From NCBI GenBank assembly GCA_035235625.1, contig CP141148.1, positions 14,385,057 through 14,449,056 on the forward strand: DNA of 64,000 nt, in the 5' to 3' direction. The stretch comes from Saururus chinensis. Its lineage: Eukaryota; Streptophyta; Magnoliopsida; Piperales; Saururaceae. A program made the position numbers and the translations under genes. Position 1 is the first letter of the stretch. Each line of letters starts with the position of its first letter. The notes beneath the pieces were generated by a model that was not told where the DNA came from, searched no databases, and saw only the letters and a program-made list of their open reading frames with translations. Positions 39,065 through 50,765 of the stretch are shown one piece after another.

Positions 39065-39440
39065 TAGGGATTGGGAAAAGCAGTAGCTCTATTAATCGTT
39101 TGACATCGGAATAGGGAAGCGCTGCCCCTCTTCCGCCTTTTGGGTGGCCTAAAAATCAAGCTTTGCATGGAAGTGGGTTTCATATAAATTCCCGCAACTA
39201 GGAAATTTGAAAGAATCTTTCAATGTTAATTGGACTGTTTGTTAGTTGGCTGGTGTCCAATTTTTGTATCCAGCTCAAGGACTGCATTTCTAGAACTTTT
39301 CTTGCCTTTTCCATCTTGGTCTATCAGTTCATTAGATCGATGAGTTATCATCCTGGTCATTTCGTCCTTTCGTTTGAATTTCAAGGTTCGTTTCTTATTA
39401 ACATCCTAAATTGTTTGTTGTGTTTTTACATAGGATGGAA
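39065..39440. repeat. Direct repeat, right copy
   Basis: The second copy of 38185-38575 in the same orientation, 880 bases downstream, roughly 88-90 percent alike by eye, with matching GAAGCGCTGCCCCTCTTCCG and TATCATCCTGGTCATTTCGT. The sequence between the copies (38576-39064) has no gene. Confidence 0.85.
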
Positions 39441-39499
39441 TAGTTTATGTGTGATTTTGATAGGGCAACACACTTCTTTGTGTGTTATTTCTATCTAGT

Positions 39500-40708
39500 T
39501 ATCTGCTTTGCTTGAATCAATCTCTTTGACAAATCTTTCCTGATCCTGTTATTGAAAAAAAAAGTCCCAAACCATGGACAAGAGCTATTTGGGATGGTTG
39601 TATTCTGGATTTGGCATGCAATACTCGTTTTCTTTTTGCCAAATTGGACTGAGAGGATACTCTTTGTTATTGCAATTTTTGCTGTGACTGGAATTTAACA
39701 TGTCCAATTCTGTTTGAACCATTTCTCTAGTGCTGTTTATGTGGGTAAGCCTTCCAGGAATGACTAGTTTGAGAAGCAGACAATAGGTACTATTAACATA
39801 TAAAATCTATCTTCCTTTCATAGTAACATGAAATGAAAGAATTAAATAATTTTGACAAGATAGCAAATAATGGCATGTGTTAATGGTCAGGATCAAAATT
39901 TAGACTATTACACACAATATGATGAGCATTGTGATTAAGTTATCTTCCACCACGCAATGCTAATACCAACCAAACAATTATTTGTTAGAATTTGAACCAA
40001 AGGATTATAGGAAGAATTTGACATTATTTTGTAGTGACATGACAGGTTGTTGTCTAAATTTTAATTGTAATAGTGATTTGAGCTTTTTTAAAATTTATGC
40101 ATTTCATACTTAATTTTTGGATTCACTGTCATAATTGAAACCATTTTGAATTTCAATTCTTTGACTTCCCTATATCATGATTGAGTTCTTTTTGCTAGAT
40201 AAAACTTACTTTTGTAGGATATGTTAAGCCGCATCATGGATGTCATTTAGTAAACTATTTGCCATGAGTAACATACTCAAGAGGTCATTGATTCTTCAGA
40301 TAGAAGTTCAGTTATTCTAAATTCAACTTTTTTTGTAGACATTTTAGAGACCTAGCTCAGAGAGTGTCAGTTTATCATATAGGCTGACTTCACAATTCAG
40401 TCAAGCTATTAGATGTATTTAACAAGTTATAATTTTTGAAATATTGTGTACTAGTTTCTTTTTTTATTTGTAACCATGTATGATAGATCATGTCGCTATT
40501 GTAATAAATGTTAGATGAGTTGTTATCCTAGAGCCAATTGTTTTATAGAATGTATAACTTGATTAACAGAGTTAAAAGCACCATAATTTTCTAGTTTTGG
40601 TAGTGTAATGCTGAAACATATTAACGTTCTTGATCTTAACGTTTTTGGTACTAAATTAAAAGTTTGGACCAAGATATTTTTATCTAAAAGGTAAAGCTTC
40701 ATTGTAAT
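39500..40708. other. Unassigned AT-rich sequence
   Basis: No gene, RNA or repeat was found. Its last 5 bases (GTAAT) are the left TSD of the next solo LTR. Confidence 0.4.
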
Positions 40709-43700
40709 TGTAACGCCCAAGATTTTTCATATATTTTCCTCAAAATTCACGGAAATTTTTTGCAATATAATTGCTATAAATTAGAAAAAATGTCGAATAT
40801 GAAACCTGTGAAAGCAATTTTATAATTTAAAACATAACACATTGGTTTTCCAATACAAATTTTTACTCATTCGATCAAACATCATACGACTAAACCGAAC
40901 ATCCTTAGGCGCTACTCGAAAACAACTGTATGGATAAATTGCTATGATCATAGACTTTAAATACAAATATCTCTGAGGCATCCCTGAGTGCAAGTCTCAT
41001 AACAGTCCAAAGTCTAATCCAAATGAAAGTTCAGAATATATAAACATCTTAGTTCTCGTCTCACCCAATACATCAGATCATGGCACAAAATAATACTCAC
41101 AGTGAGCTAAGTGTATACCTGAGTCCAAGGGAATCAATCCACCTCGAAAATGAGCATTTATCTCCAGGAGCTTTCTGTCACAAACCTGCAAAAGCCTCCC
41201 TAACAACTGGCCTAAAAAAAATAGGGTAATGAGTATTTTCATACTCAGTAGGAAAATACCCAGTAGGGGAGTTCTAAACAGTGAACTCAGTAAATCCATA
41301 CATAGAAGCGTTCATGCAATTCAAACATGAAGCAAACAAGTATATCATAATCACGCTCATATGCATACAAATACGCATATCATCATGCTAAAATCATACC
41401 ATCAAACCGATCTTGCACATACACTCTTAATCATAGTCATATAAACTTACTCGTACCACCGTATGCTTTCTCAAACAACTTACACATACCTGTACGACCC
41501 TACTCGTACAATCATATGCTTACTCATACAGCTTACACATACTTGTATGACCTTACTAGTACAATCTTACACTTGTTGTATGACCTTACTCGTATAGTCA
41601 TATGCTTACTTGTACGACCTTACTCATACAATCTTACTCAGAATCATACTCTTACAGTTGTGCTCATATTCATACTCTTACAGTCTTACACATACTCATA
41701 CTTATACTCTTACCGTCGTGATCATACTCATACTCTTACAATAAGTCGTACACATACTATCAATCACTGAAGCTCATTACAACTAATAAGCTCCAATGTC
41801 GAAATAGAAAAGAATGTCACTGGGGCATCACCTTAACCTCCAGGGAGTGACTAGACGCCATGGACTTTTCTGAAGGCAAGGCACACCAATGCTCATGGGC
41901 ACAGGATCAAACAGGTAAGAGCAGGTCCATGATACTACTTACCTAAGCGTGCAAACATAAGCACCCATACATAAGGGGTCATACAATTGCCCACCATAAT
42001 GGGTCTTATAGTGCCAATGCCACTCTTGGGCAAAAACGTACAATGCCACTCTTGGGCGGAATCATACAACGCTCTCAACAGAGCATCAAACATCTGGGCT
42101 TATACAGCACACAGACCAAATCGGAAACATACATCACTCTCAACAGAGCATCAAATGTATGAGCTTATACAACACACATACTAAATAAAAAATATATGTC
42201 GCTCTCAACAGAGCATCAAATGTCTGGGCTTATACAGCACACAAACCAAATCGAAAATATATGTCGCTCTCAACAGAGCATCAAACTCTAGTGCTTTATA
42301 CAACACACAGACAACATCCCGCAGGATAAACACCATGGCAAGACATGAGAAATACTCAGTCAACTCATTATCCGCTAGCTCAAACAAAGAACTTAATCTG
42401 TCAAACCCTCAAGCCTCAAACTCACAATGCTATCATTAGCTGTGCTTATAATTCAAGTTTGAATTAAGTAAATTATGCGGTACAATTATGCCAAACAAAC
42501 TCACAGTCCTCGACTGATCAAACCAAAGCTGAGCTAGATCAAAACCTTGTCAGGGCAGCAAACTTCACTTAACCCGTCCGAATCATGATCAACTCATTGT
42601 ACATCAAATCCTTACAGTCTTACATACTCCACCATCCAACTTATGGCCAAAACATCATACACAAACGTCATCAAACTAAGCTCCTCATAACCAAACCCAG
42701 TTATCACCCTCTTACTTATACCTCACTTATTATGCTTACTTTTTACTTCATAATCTGTACGTTGTGCTTGTACAATTATGCACACTCTTACTGTCTGACA
42801 ATCCCCAACATGTGCTCTGATCCAAAATAATCCACTCTAATCCTTGCCTGTCATACTCATATCCTCTATCATCCGTCATACGTTTGCACATCCATATCCA
42901 TATCCATATCAAACACTGTCACTTCTTACCATCCATAGCCCATACCTCTGCCCACATGCACATACATATATCCATAGCATAGACAAATAACCATCATACA
43001 TACGTATGTCCATCACACATACGTATAACATATACATACGTTCATACACACGTAGCTTACAAACATTCTCACTAGTCATCACTAGCGCATACATACACAT
43101 ATGAAGCTTACCAACAAACACGCTAGCCATCACTAGCACACTCAATCATACAAAGCTTACCAACAAGCACGCTAGCCATCACTAGCACATACTCAATCAA
43201 CAGATGAAGCTTACTAACAAACATGCCAGCCATCACTAGCACATACTCAATCCACATACGAAACTTACCAACAAACATGATAGTCATTACTAGCACATAC
43301 TCGATCAACATACGAAGCTTACAAACAAACACGCTAGCCATCACTAGCACATACTCAATCAACATACGAAGCTTACAAACATACACGCTAGCCATCACTA
43401 GCACATACATACATCTAACATACTTACAGCCAACATGCATGTCATATGCATTTCAACATGGCATAATTCATCCTCTTATATCATGCAAATGGATCATAAT
43501 CTAACATCCATAGCATTCAATCATATAGTCCTAGCATGTTGCTACTCATTTAAAGAATGGTATCATGAAATTATAAGTTCAAAGCTCCCCTACCTCGTAA
43601 TCATGACGTTTGATGGCGAGCACATGACGGTGGCAGCGTCGATAATGAATTGGCGGCCACAAGCATTGCCAAGTTGTGAGAACTATTATCTTGAGGATTT

Positions 43701-45135
43701 TAGGAAATACCGGAAACAATCACGGCTAAACGGGGTGTTAGAAGTCAATGCAGCAAAATCCGCGACCAACGGCGGCACACTAGGCGGCCGGGAGAAAGGT
43801 CAAGGCAACATGAGTGGCGGTGCGACTAGATGTCGAGGGTGTACTCACTAAAGGTCGGCCGGCAGCTAAGAAGTACTCTGTCGGCCGCAAGACGTCAAAA
43901 TCGGCTATGGACAGCACCCAACGATGACAATTTCAAGTCAACAAGGGCCAGCATACTGGTGGAGAGCATGGGGTGATGCTCGAGGACAGAGGGAAGATGG
44001 GTTGGACAGTAACAACCCAAGGCGCACAAAGGGGCAATGGAGCTATGGCTAGAAAGTGGTGGCCGATCAGAGCAGCGACATTGCCAATCACCACCCACAA
44101 CCAACAAATTTGGTGTGGGCAGCTGTGCATATAGCACAGTATAGGGCCAAGGCAAGCGGGCCATTCTAAGCGGAGGTATAATCGGGCCAAGTGGGGCTGA
44201 CCCTTACTATCACGGAGCCGGGGCAAAGCCCACGATGGTCAAATGGCCCATGGCTCGCCGATGGCAATGACCCGAGACACACCCAAAGCTTCTAATCGGG
44301 CGGAGCAAGACAATAGGGGTGAAATGGGGTCGGAAACGGCAACCCCCTACCGACATTGGGTCGATGTAGGCTAGGCGAAGTCCGTCTGGTGGCCAGACAA
44401 TGACTGGAAACACACCGGCATCTAAAAACATCATGGACATTGAAATGAAATATAGGAACAAAAACCTGACCAAAGTACCGGTAGCTCACAACAGAGCAAA
44501 GAAAGCATGGTGGCGGCTCTAGCCAGCGCTTATGGGTTCCTAGCGGCCAACTAAATATAAGTCTAATTGAGGGCGGCCACAAATGACATCAAAATCGCAC
44601 CCCCACAGCTCAAAAATCAGATTTGAAGGAGAATAAAACCGAAGAAAAGTTCGGTACCTCATGGAGGAGCGAAGAGGCCATGGCAGCGGTCATAGCCGGT
44701 ACCTACGGACTCGTGGCAGTGAGGCAAAGAGGATCCCAACAAGAATTGGCAAAATCCGACAATGGAGGAGGGAGAATGGAGCGACCAGAATCTCACTCGG
44801 GTTCTCACAAAAGTCACTGGACGTGAAAAAGTTTCTGGGTTCAAAACTTACTGGAATCTGATGTTCGGATTTCAATTTATATACTCTTTTTAAGTTTTCC
44901 ATTTATGTCCCCAACACGCTTTCCCAGTTACGCGTTGTAGCTCCAAAATTTATGCCATAAGCGGGTGATGAAGCCTACGGTCCACGACTAAGCCCTACAC
45001 CCGACTCTACGCGTATAAATATTGGAGAAAATACACAAATATGAATACACTGAAGCGTCACATTTTCACGCCGAAAATGACTAGAAAAATAGTAGAAAAA
45101 ACATAAAAAATCGTAGAAAAATCAAGGACCTTACA
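40709..45135 (-). mobile_element. Solo LTR, family 4 (copy D), 4.4 kb, TSD GTAAT
   Basis: The unit runs TGTAACGCCCAAG...AGGACCTTACA with perfect 5-base duplications GTAAT (40704-40708 and 45136-45140). It is collinear with 48839-53557. On the minus strand it would start TGTAAGGTCC, like family 1 (TGTAAGGACC), and a TATATAAATT box lies near 44874-44884 on that strand, so it probably points left. The interior has tandem blocks (41500-41770 CATACTCTTACAGT type, 42060-42300 CGCTCTCAACAGAGCATCAAA type, 43040-43420) and a GC-rich part (43620-44830) with open frames but no known domain. No gag-pol. Confidence 0.92.
43040..43420. repeat. Tandem repeat inside solo LTR D, about 55-58 bp unit
   Basis: About seven copies of ACGCTAGCCATCACTAGCAC followed by ATACTCAATCAACATACGAAGCTTACAAACAA. 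Each copy contains the inverted pair GCTAGCCATCACTAGC. The array makes long open frames on both strands that are not genes. Confidence 0.9.
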
Positions 45136-45170
45136 GTAATTATCAGTTTTTAAATTGTATTTTCTTTTTT

Positions 45171-45691
45171 GTAGGTTAATGGATTATTTCCTTCTTTTCT
45201 GTTGCAATTACGACAAGAGTAATGTTGCTATACGACTTCTACCTATAAGGACTTTATTCAATTGATTTGCAATAGATGGAAACAACTCAATGTTGATTCT
45301 CTTACTTCATCTTCCACCTAAAAGGATATTATTCAATTAACAACTATTCTTACTCTTGTCATCAGTGGTAGATAAATGGTTTCCATTGTGTACATGCTTT
45401 AGCAGCATTGATAAAGAGTGATAAGGATATTCATTCTTATTTTGAATAATATTTCACAAAAGAGTGGTTTCAAAAGTCTTACATGATGACAATTATGTTC
45501 CTGCCATTGAAAGTGAGGTGCAAACTACTAATGAAGTTTTTATACTACCTCCACTATCTAAGAGACCACCTAGGAGGCCAAAGTAAAAGCGAATACGTTT
45601 TCATGGTGAGCATATACCAAGGAAGATGACATGTAGAAGATGTGGAAAAGTTGGTGGTCAAAACAAGAAAAGTTGTAAAGAACCAATTTAA
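45171..45691 (+). pseudogene. MULE transposase C-terminal relic (second MULE family)
   Basis: After the solo LTR, pieces of a transposase tail appear: HCVHALAALIKSDKDIHSYF (the SWIM CxH and the following helix, about 45385-45440), then LPPLSKRPPRRPK (the 'PPxxxRPPGRPKKxRI' linker). A zinc knuckle follows, CRRCGKVGGQNKKSC, where the His of CX2CX4HX4C is read as Gln (CAA). The end is KEPI and TAA at 45689-45691. Stops and shifts interrupt it. The tail differs from that of the element at 22.5-31 kb, so it is another MULE family. The catalytic part is not in the window; solo LTR D abuts its 5' side. Confidence 0.75.
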
Positions 45692-45904
45692 ATACATTGA
45701 TTCAATTTTTTATTGAATTTTATGTTTACATTTACCTATTATTTTTTTTATTTTTATTTTTTATTAGTTCAAACTAATTACTCATTATCAATACATACAT
45801 AGCTTTTATATTATTTCTTTTGATTAATAATGAATTCTTTAAAAAATTATTTTTAGAATTTACTATATCAGGTGAAGAAAATTGAAATTTTTAGAAGTGC
45901 TTTT

Positions 45905-46665
45905 TAATATTCATTTTTTCGCCACAACACTATCATGTTGTCCAATGAAAATACGTTATTAAATATTAAAAATTTTATAATATTTAATGTGTTTCATGCC
46001 TTACACCTTTATTATAATTTAGACAATAGAATTGAATCAAAGTTTTCAAAGTTTACTCTTTAATGAGTTTTTTTTTGCCTTTTTCCGCAACTGCACTTTC
46101 ATGTTGTCCTAAGAAAATACATTATTAAATATTTAAAATTCTATAACATTTAACATGGTTCTGCCTTACACTTTTATGATAACTTAGATAATATAATTCA
46201 ATTAGTGTTTTTATATTTTGCTCTTTAATACGTCCTTTTGCCTTTATTTGCAATAGCACTATCATGCTATCCTAAGAAAATACATTATTAAATATTTAAA
46301 ATTCTATAACATTTAATGTGGTTCATGCCTTACAATTTTATGATAATTTGGACAATATAACTCCATTATAGTTTTTAAATTTTGTGCTTGTACGAGTTTT
46401 GTTTTCCTTTTTTCGCCACAACATTATCATGATGTACCATGAAAATACGTTATTAAATATTTAAAATTCTATAACATTTAATGTGGTTAATGCCTTATAT
46501 TTTTATGATAATTTAGACAAGAGCATTCAATTAGAGTTTTCAAATTTTTTCCTTGTACGAGTTTTTTTTGCATTTTTCCGCCACAACACTATCATGTTGT
46601 CCCATGAAAATAAGTTATTAAATATTTAAAATTTTATGAAATTTAATGTGGTTAATGCCTTATTG
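45905..46665. repeat. Tandem array, about 165-bp unit, five copies
   Basis: The landmark CGCCACAACACTATCATGTTGTCC recurs at 45920, 46086, 46250, 46414 and 46579. Each copy is followed by GAAAATACGTTATTAAATAT and 'TTTAATGTGGTTCATGCCTTA'. The spacing is 164-166 bases with scattered substitutions. The unit length is near that of plant centromeric satellites, but there are only five copies. Confidence 0.93.
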
Positions 46666-47103
46666 TTTTTACACCTTTCTTACCTATGTTTAACCTTTTT
46701 CCAATCATGAGGAATGTTATTTTCTTTTCATTACTTTTTTATATTTGAGATTTTTAAATAAACTATTGTCTTTATTGAGGTGCCCTATAAAATATTATGT
46801 TTTAGCTTGGCTGCCTATTATACATGATTAGCAAAGTTATATTTTGGGTGCTTATACAAATTCAATGGAAAATGTTTAAAGTGCAGTCTAACCGAACACC
46901 AAAATTTAGCTGATAGGACTAGATTTCAAAAATTTCTTATATTGAGCATTCATCTATATATCTCAAGAATAATATTATTTTGCAAACAAAACCTCAAAGG
47001 TGGCAACATGACCAAATTTACATAGCATTTAGATGGTTATCAAAGAAAAAAAGCAACTTCAGAACAGTTATTATAGAGACATTTTCTGCATTGTTGGAGC
47101 TCC
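46666..47103. other. Unassigned spacer
   Basis: No feature was seen beyond general AT-richness. Confidence 0.4.
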
Positions 47104-47290
47104 ATATCATCAGCCTACCATTGAGCTAGGCCATGAGCCTCTAAAAACTTCTGTGGTCCTTTGGTATTGACAAACAACTTCGCAGTAGGTAGTTCTTGCA
47201 AAACATTCCTTGCTTTTCCTGAAAATTTATGTGGATTCATTTCACCTTTTGTAGTCCTTGCAGGCTGAGTATTAATGGTAGGGCGACTCC
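47104..47290 (-). pseudogene. Possible terminal exon of an unrecognised minus-strand gene
   Basis: The minus strand from about 47285 down to the stop at about 47130 reads PTINTQPARTTKGEMNPHKF, then SGKARNVLQELPTAKLFVNT and a tail ending HGLAQW and a stop. The amino acid composition looks like real protein, but I know no family for it. A frame change at its upstream end suggests decay or an unseen splice site. Confidence 0.3.
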
Positions 47291-47705
47291 GTCATCATTG
47301 CTTTCTCCTCTTCTTTCAACTTTTCTCAAGTTTTTACTCCTTCAGTTTTCCGGATTATATGTTTTACTTTATCTTTTCGTACTTCCCTCTATAGAGATAT
47401 AGATGCTAAATAATAAGAAGTTAGCTCATTCAATAATTGTATGACTAATCACCTTCAAGAGTTGAGCAATAATCTGGCAGAATCAACTGTAAGTGTGTAA
47501 CTCAACAAATGCTCACCACCAGAAGGAGTTTTCTGTCTTAAAGTATTCTCAGTAAAATGTGCTCTTATTGCAATTGTCATATGAATGGTAGTCATAACAT
47601 AGGGTGCCACAAATGACCATGATAAATAAAAGTGTCAAGAGAACAAAGCCCGATTCATCAACCAGTTAACTCTAGATATATATGACTAGAACAAAAGTTT
47701 GCTTC

Positions 47706-47976
47706 CTAAGTAGTTCCAATATCTAAAAAAAACAACTTTTCAGAAGAATCAAACCTAGAAATTTTTTTTCTACAATTTCCTAGCTTCGGAAAATTCACAA
47801 TCCTTGCATTCCCACAAGAAAATTCTGATATATCTCTAGCATCTGATATGACTACCACACCATTCTCAGACAACTTTTGGTCAACCAGAGCATGACCAAA
47901 TTCTAAAGGTTTTTGCAACTTAACTTTCTCATCTGTGAAACCATCTGCTAGCTTTCCATCCCAGGCCTGCATTGTA
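47706..47976 (-). pseudogene. Possible exon of an unrecognised minus-strand gene
   Basis: Downstream (minus strand) of a good acceptor (ACAATGCAG, about 47968-47976) an open frame reads AWDGKLADGFTDEKVKLQKP, then LEFGHALVDQKLSENGVVVI and more, ending LDIGTT and a stop at 47706-47708. Balanced composition and the acceptor suggest a genuine exon, perhaps of the same gene as 47104-47290. It is not recognised and could be a fragment carried by a transposon. Confidence 0.35.
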
Positions 47977-48011
47977 TGTGATACATGCCAGTTAGCACAC
48001 CATGATGACAC

Positions 48012-48838
48012 TTAAGTAAATCAATCCCCTAAGAGCACTAGCATAGGAATTGTCCCGACCCAAATTTTTAAAAACATTTTTAAATTGCACGAACGGTAGG
48101 TAGGGAATTTTTTTTTGTTTAAATACAAAACAAACCCTTCGATTAAATATCCAGGTCATGATAACTGGGGTTCACAAATATAAATATCAAATCATATGAT
48201 ATTATTTAACATTTAAAAATTCATAAAGACCAGCTCATCTATCTAAGTACAAGTCTGTCACCCGTCTAAAAATAAATAACAAGTTGAATCTCACGTTAAA
48301 GATACACAAACGTATCGGAGTTACAAAAGCGCAAAAACTTCTTCTTGTGCTCACCTTTCTTGGTCTCACTTGTCGTGGCCTGGAGAATCTGCAACAAGCC
48401 AAACAAAACAACCACAACAGCAACAATGGAATTTCTCCACGTTTAGGAGAAGAGCTTCCAAAGGGCAAAAGGTTTTATTAATATTTTTCGAATTAGGCCA
48501 ACATCACCCGATGTTAGTTGCCTACGTACTCATCAGACAACATCTCCAATGTTTCCAACAAGATCGGATCCAGACGTAGTTCTGCCTAAAAACTACACTA
48601 TAATAAGAAGCATAGCATCACGCATGCAATGCTTAAGTATTTTAAAGAAACCTACCTTTTATGCAAGTTCTTTAATCGTTCCACTTGTCTAATTAACAAG
48701 CAATATCAAATAATGTTATCCATTATCTCTCAAACCATTGTTCAATAATTAACACTAACAAATTTGTATTCACTTAGAGACAACTCGCCCGTCAAGAAAT
48801 CTCCAAACACAAGACTCCAACATGCAGAACATTAATAT
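48012..48838. other. Unassigned spacer before solo LTR E
   Basis: Short open frames only. Its last 5 bases (AATAT) are the left TSD of the next solo LTR. The patch near 48050-48140 ('GTCCCGACCCAAATTTTTAA') resembles the GC-rich start of other LTRs here but has no partner end. Confidence 0.35.
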
Positions 48839-49496
48839 TGTAACGCCCGAGATTTTTCACACATTTTCCTTAAAATTCACAGAAATTTTTTTTCAATATA
48901 ACGTCTGTAAATCGGAGGAAAAATGACGAAACCAAAACCTGATAAAACAGTTTATAATTTAAAACATTAAACATCCACATACGGTCAATCATCGTACGGC
49001 CAAAGCAAATATCATCAGGCGCTACTCGAAAACACACGTACGAATAAATTTGCTATGATCATAGACTTTTAAATACAAATCACTCTCCCAGGCATCCCTG
49101 AGTACAAGTCCCATAACAGTCCACTGACTGATCCAAATGAAAGTCCAGAATAAACATCTTGTGTTCTCATCTCACCCAATACAGGAGATCGTGGCACAAA
49201 TAAACTCGCAGAGAGTCAAGCAGATACCTGAGTCAACGGGAATCAATCCACCGTTGAAACGAGCGTCCATCACCAGGAGCTCTCCGCACAACCTGCAAAA
49301 CCTCCCGTACAACGGGGCTAAAAATAGTAGGGTGAGTATTTTCATACTCAGTAGGACCCAGTAGGGGAAATCCCAAATGGTGAACTCCAAGTTCAAAAAT
49401 GCATGCATCATGCAACTCAAACATGAAGCAGTCAACATAATATAATCATATCGTGCACATACGCATACGATCATACTAAATGCACTATCGTGCCAA

Positions 49497-49622
49497 AGAC
49501 ATACCAAATGCACCACCGTGCCAAAATCATATCAAGGCATCATCGTGCCAGAATCATACCGAAGGCACCATCGTGCCAGAATCATACCAAAGGCACCATC
49601 GTGCCAAAATCATACTATCCAA
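49497..49622. repeat. Tandem repeat in LTR E, about 31-bp unit
   Basis: Four to five copies of CCAAAGGCACCATCGTGCCA plus GAATCATA; hardly present in copy D. Confidence 0.9.
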
Positions 49623-49849
49623 ACAACTTACACAAACACCCTTATCCAGGGTCATACAATTTACTCGTACCACCGTACGCATACTCATACAACATACGCA
49701 TACTTGTACGATCTTACTCGTACAATCGTATGCTCACTCATACAGCTTACCCATACATGTACAACCTTACTCGTACAATCAGACTCGTACGACCTTACTC
49801 GTACAGTCTGCACAAAATCATACTTATTGTCTTACTCAGAACCATATTC

Positions 49850-50065
49850 TCACAATCGTACTCATCCTCTTACAGTCGTGCTCATACTCATACGCTTACA
49901 GTCTTACTCATACTCATACGCTTACAGTCTTACTCATACTCATACGCTTACAGTCTTACTCATACTCATACACTTACAGTCCTGCTCATACTCATACACT
50001 TACAGTCCTGCTCATACACATACAGTCGTACTCACACTCATACAGTCGTACTCATAATCGTACAC
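49850..50065. repeat. Tandem repeat in LTR E, about 26-28-bp unit
   Basis: Copies of CTCATACTCATACGCTTACA followed by GTCTTA/GTCCTG. The array is open in three frames on +, which explains the 180-200 codon frames at 49480-50098. These are repeat artefacts, not genes. Confidence 0.9.
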
Positions 50066-50294
50066 ATATCAACGACCACTGAAGCTCATTACAACTAATA
50101 AGCTCCAGCGTCGAATTGGAAAAGAATGCCACTGGGGCAACACCTTAACCTCCGGGGAGTGACTAGACGCCATGGACTTTTCCGAAGGTAAGGCACACCA
50201 ATGCTCATGGGGCCTTTGGATCAAACAGGTAAGAGTAGATCCATGATACTACTTACCTGAGCGCGCAAACATAAACACCCACACATAAGGGGTC

Positions 50295-50475
50295 ATACAG
50301 TTGCCCACCATAATGGGTCTTATAGTGCCATAGAATCGCCCACCATAATGGGTCTTATAGTGCCAGAGAATTGCCCACCATAATGGGTCTTATAGTGCCA
50401 TAGAATTGCCCACCATAATGGGTCTTATAGTACCATAGAATTGCCCACCATAATGGGTCTTATAGTACCATTGCC
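50295..50475. repeat. Tandem repeat in LTR E, about 35-bp unit
   Basis: Five copies of TTGCCCACCATAATGGGTCT plus TATAGTGCCATAGAA. Copy D has a single unit at 41979-42013, so this array expanded after the two LTRs diverged, or shrank in D. Each unit contains the inverted pair GCCCACCATAATGGG. Confidence 0.92.
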
Positions 50476-50519
50476 ACTCTTGGGCAGAAACGTACAGTGC
50501 CACTCTTGGGCGAAAACAT

Positions 50520-50765
50520 ACAACGCTCTCAACAGAGCATCAAACGTCTGGGCTTACACAGCACACAGACCAAATCAGAAACATACGTCGCTCTCAGCAG
50601 AGCATCAGACGTCTGGGCTTATACAGCACGCAGACAAAGTCAGAAACGTACATCGCTCTCAACAGAGCATCAAACGTCTGGGCTTATACAGCACGCAGAC
50701 CAAATCAAAAACAATGTCGCTCTCAGCAGAGCATCAGATGTCCGGTGCCCTATATAGCACACAGA
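50520..50765. repeat. Tandem repeat in LTR E, about 60-bp unit
   Basis: Four copies of CGCTCTCAACAGAGCATCAA plus 'ACGTCTGGGCTTATACAGCACACAGACC'. Each begins with the hairpin-like CTCTCAACAGAG. Similar copies are in D at 42061-42300. Confidence 0.9.

Noticed and set aside
43123-43440. Minus-strand open frame of 105 codons with a repeated peptide (EYVLVMASVFVCKLRML)
   Set aside because: It is the translation of the 55-58-bp tandem array inside solo LTR D. The opposite strand is open too, so it is a repeat artefact and not a repeat protein.
49480-50098. Three overlapping plus-strand open frames of 179-202 codons, the longest in this part of the window
   Set aside because: All three frames are open at once because they run through short tandem repeats (CATACTCTTACAGT type) inside a solo LTR. 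The peptides are low-complexity His/Tyr/Ser repeats with no domain.
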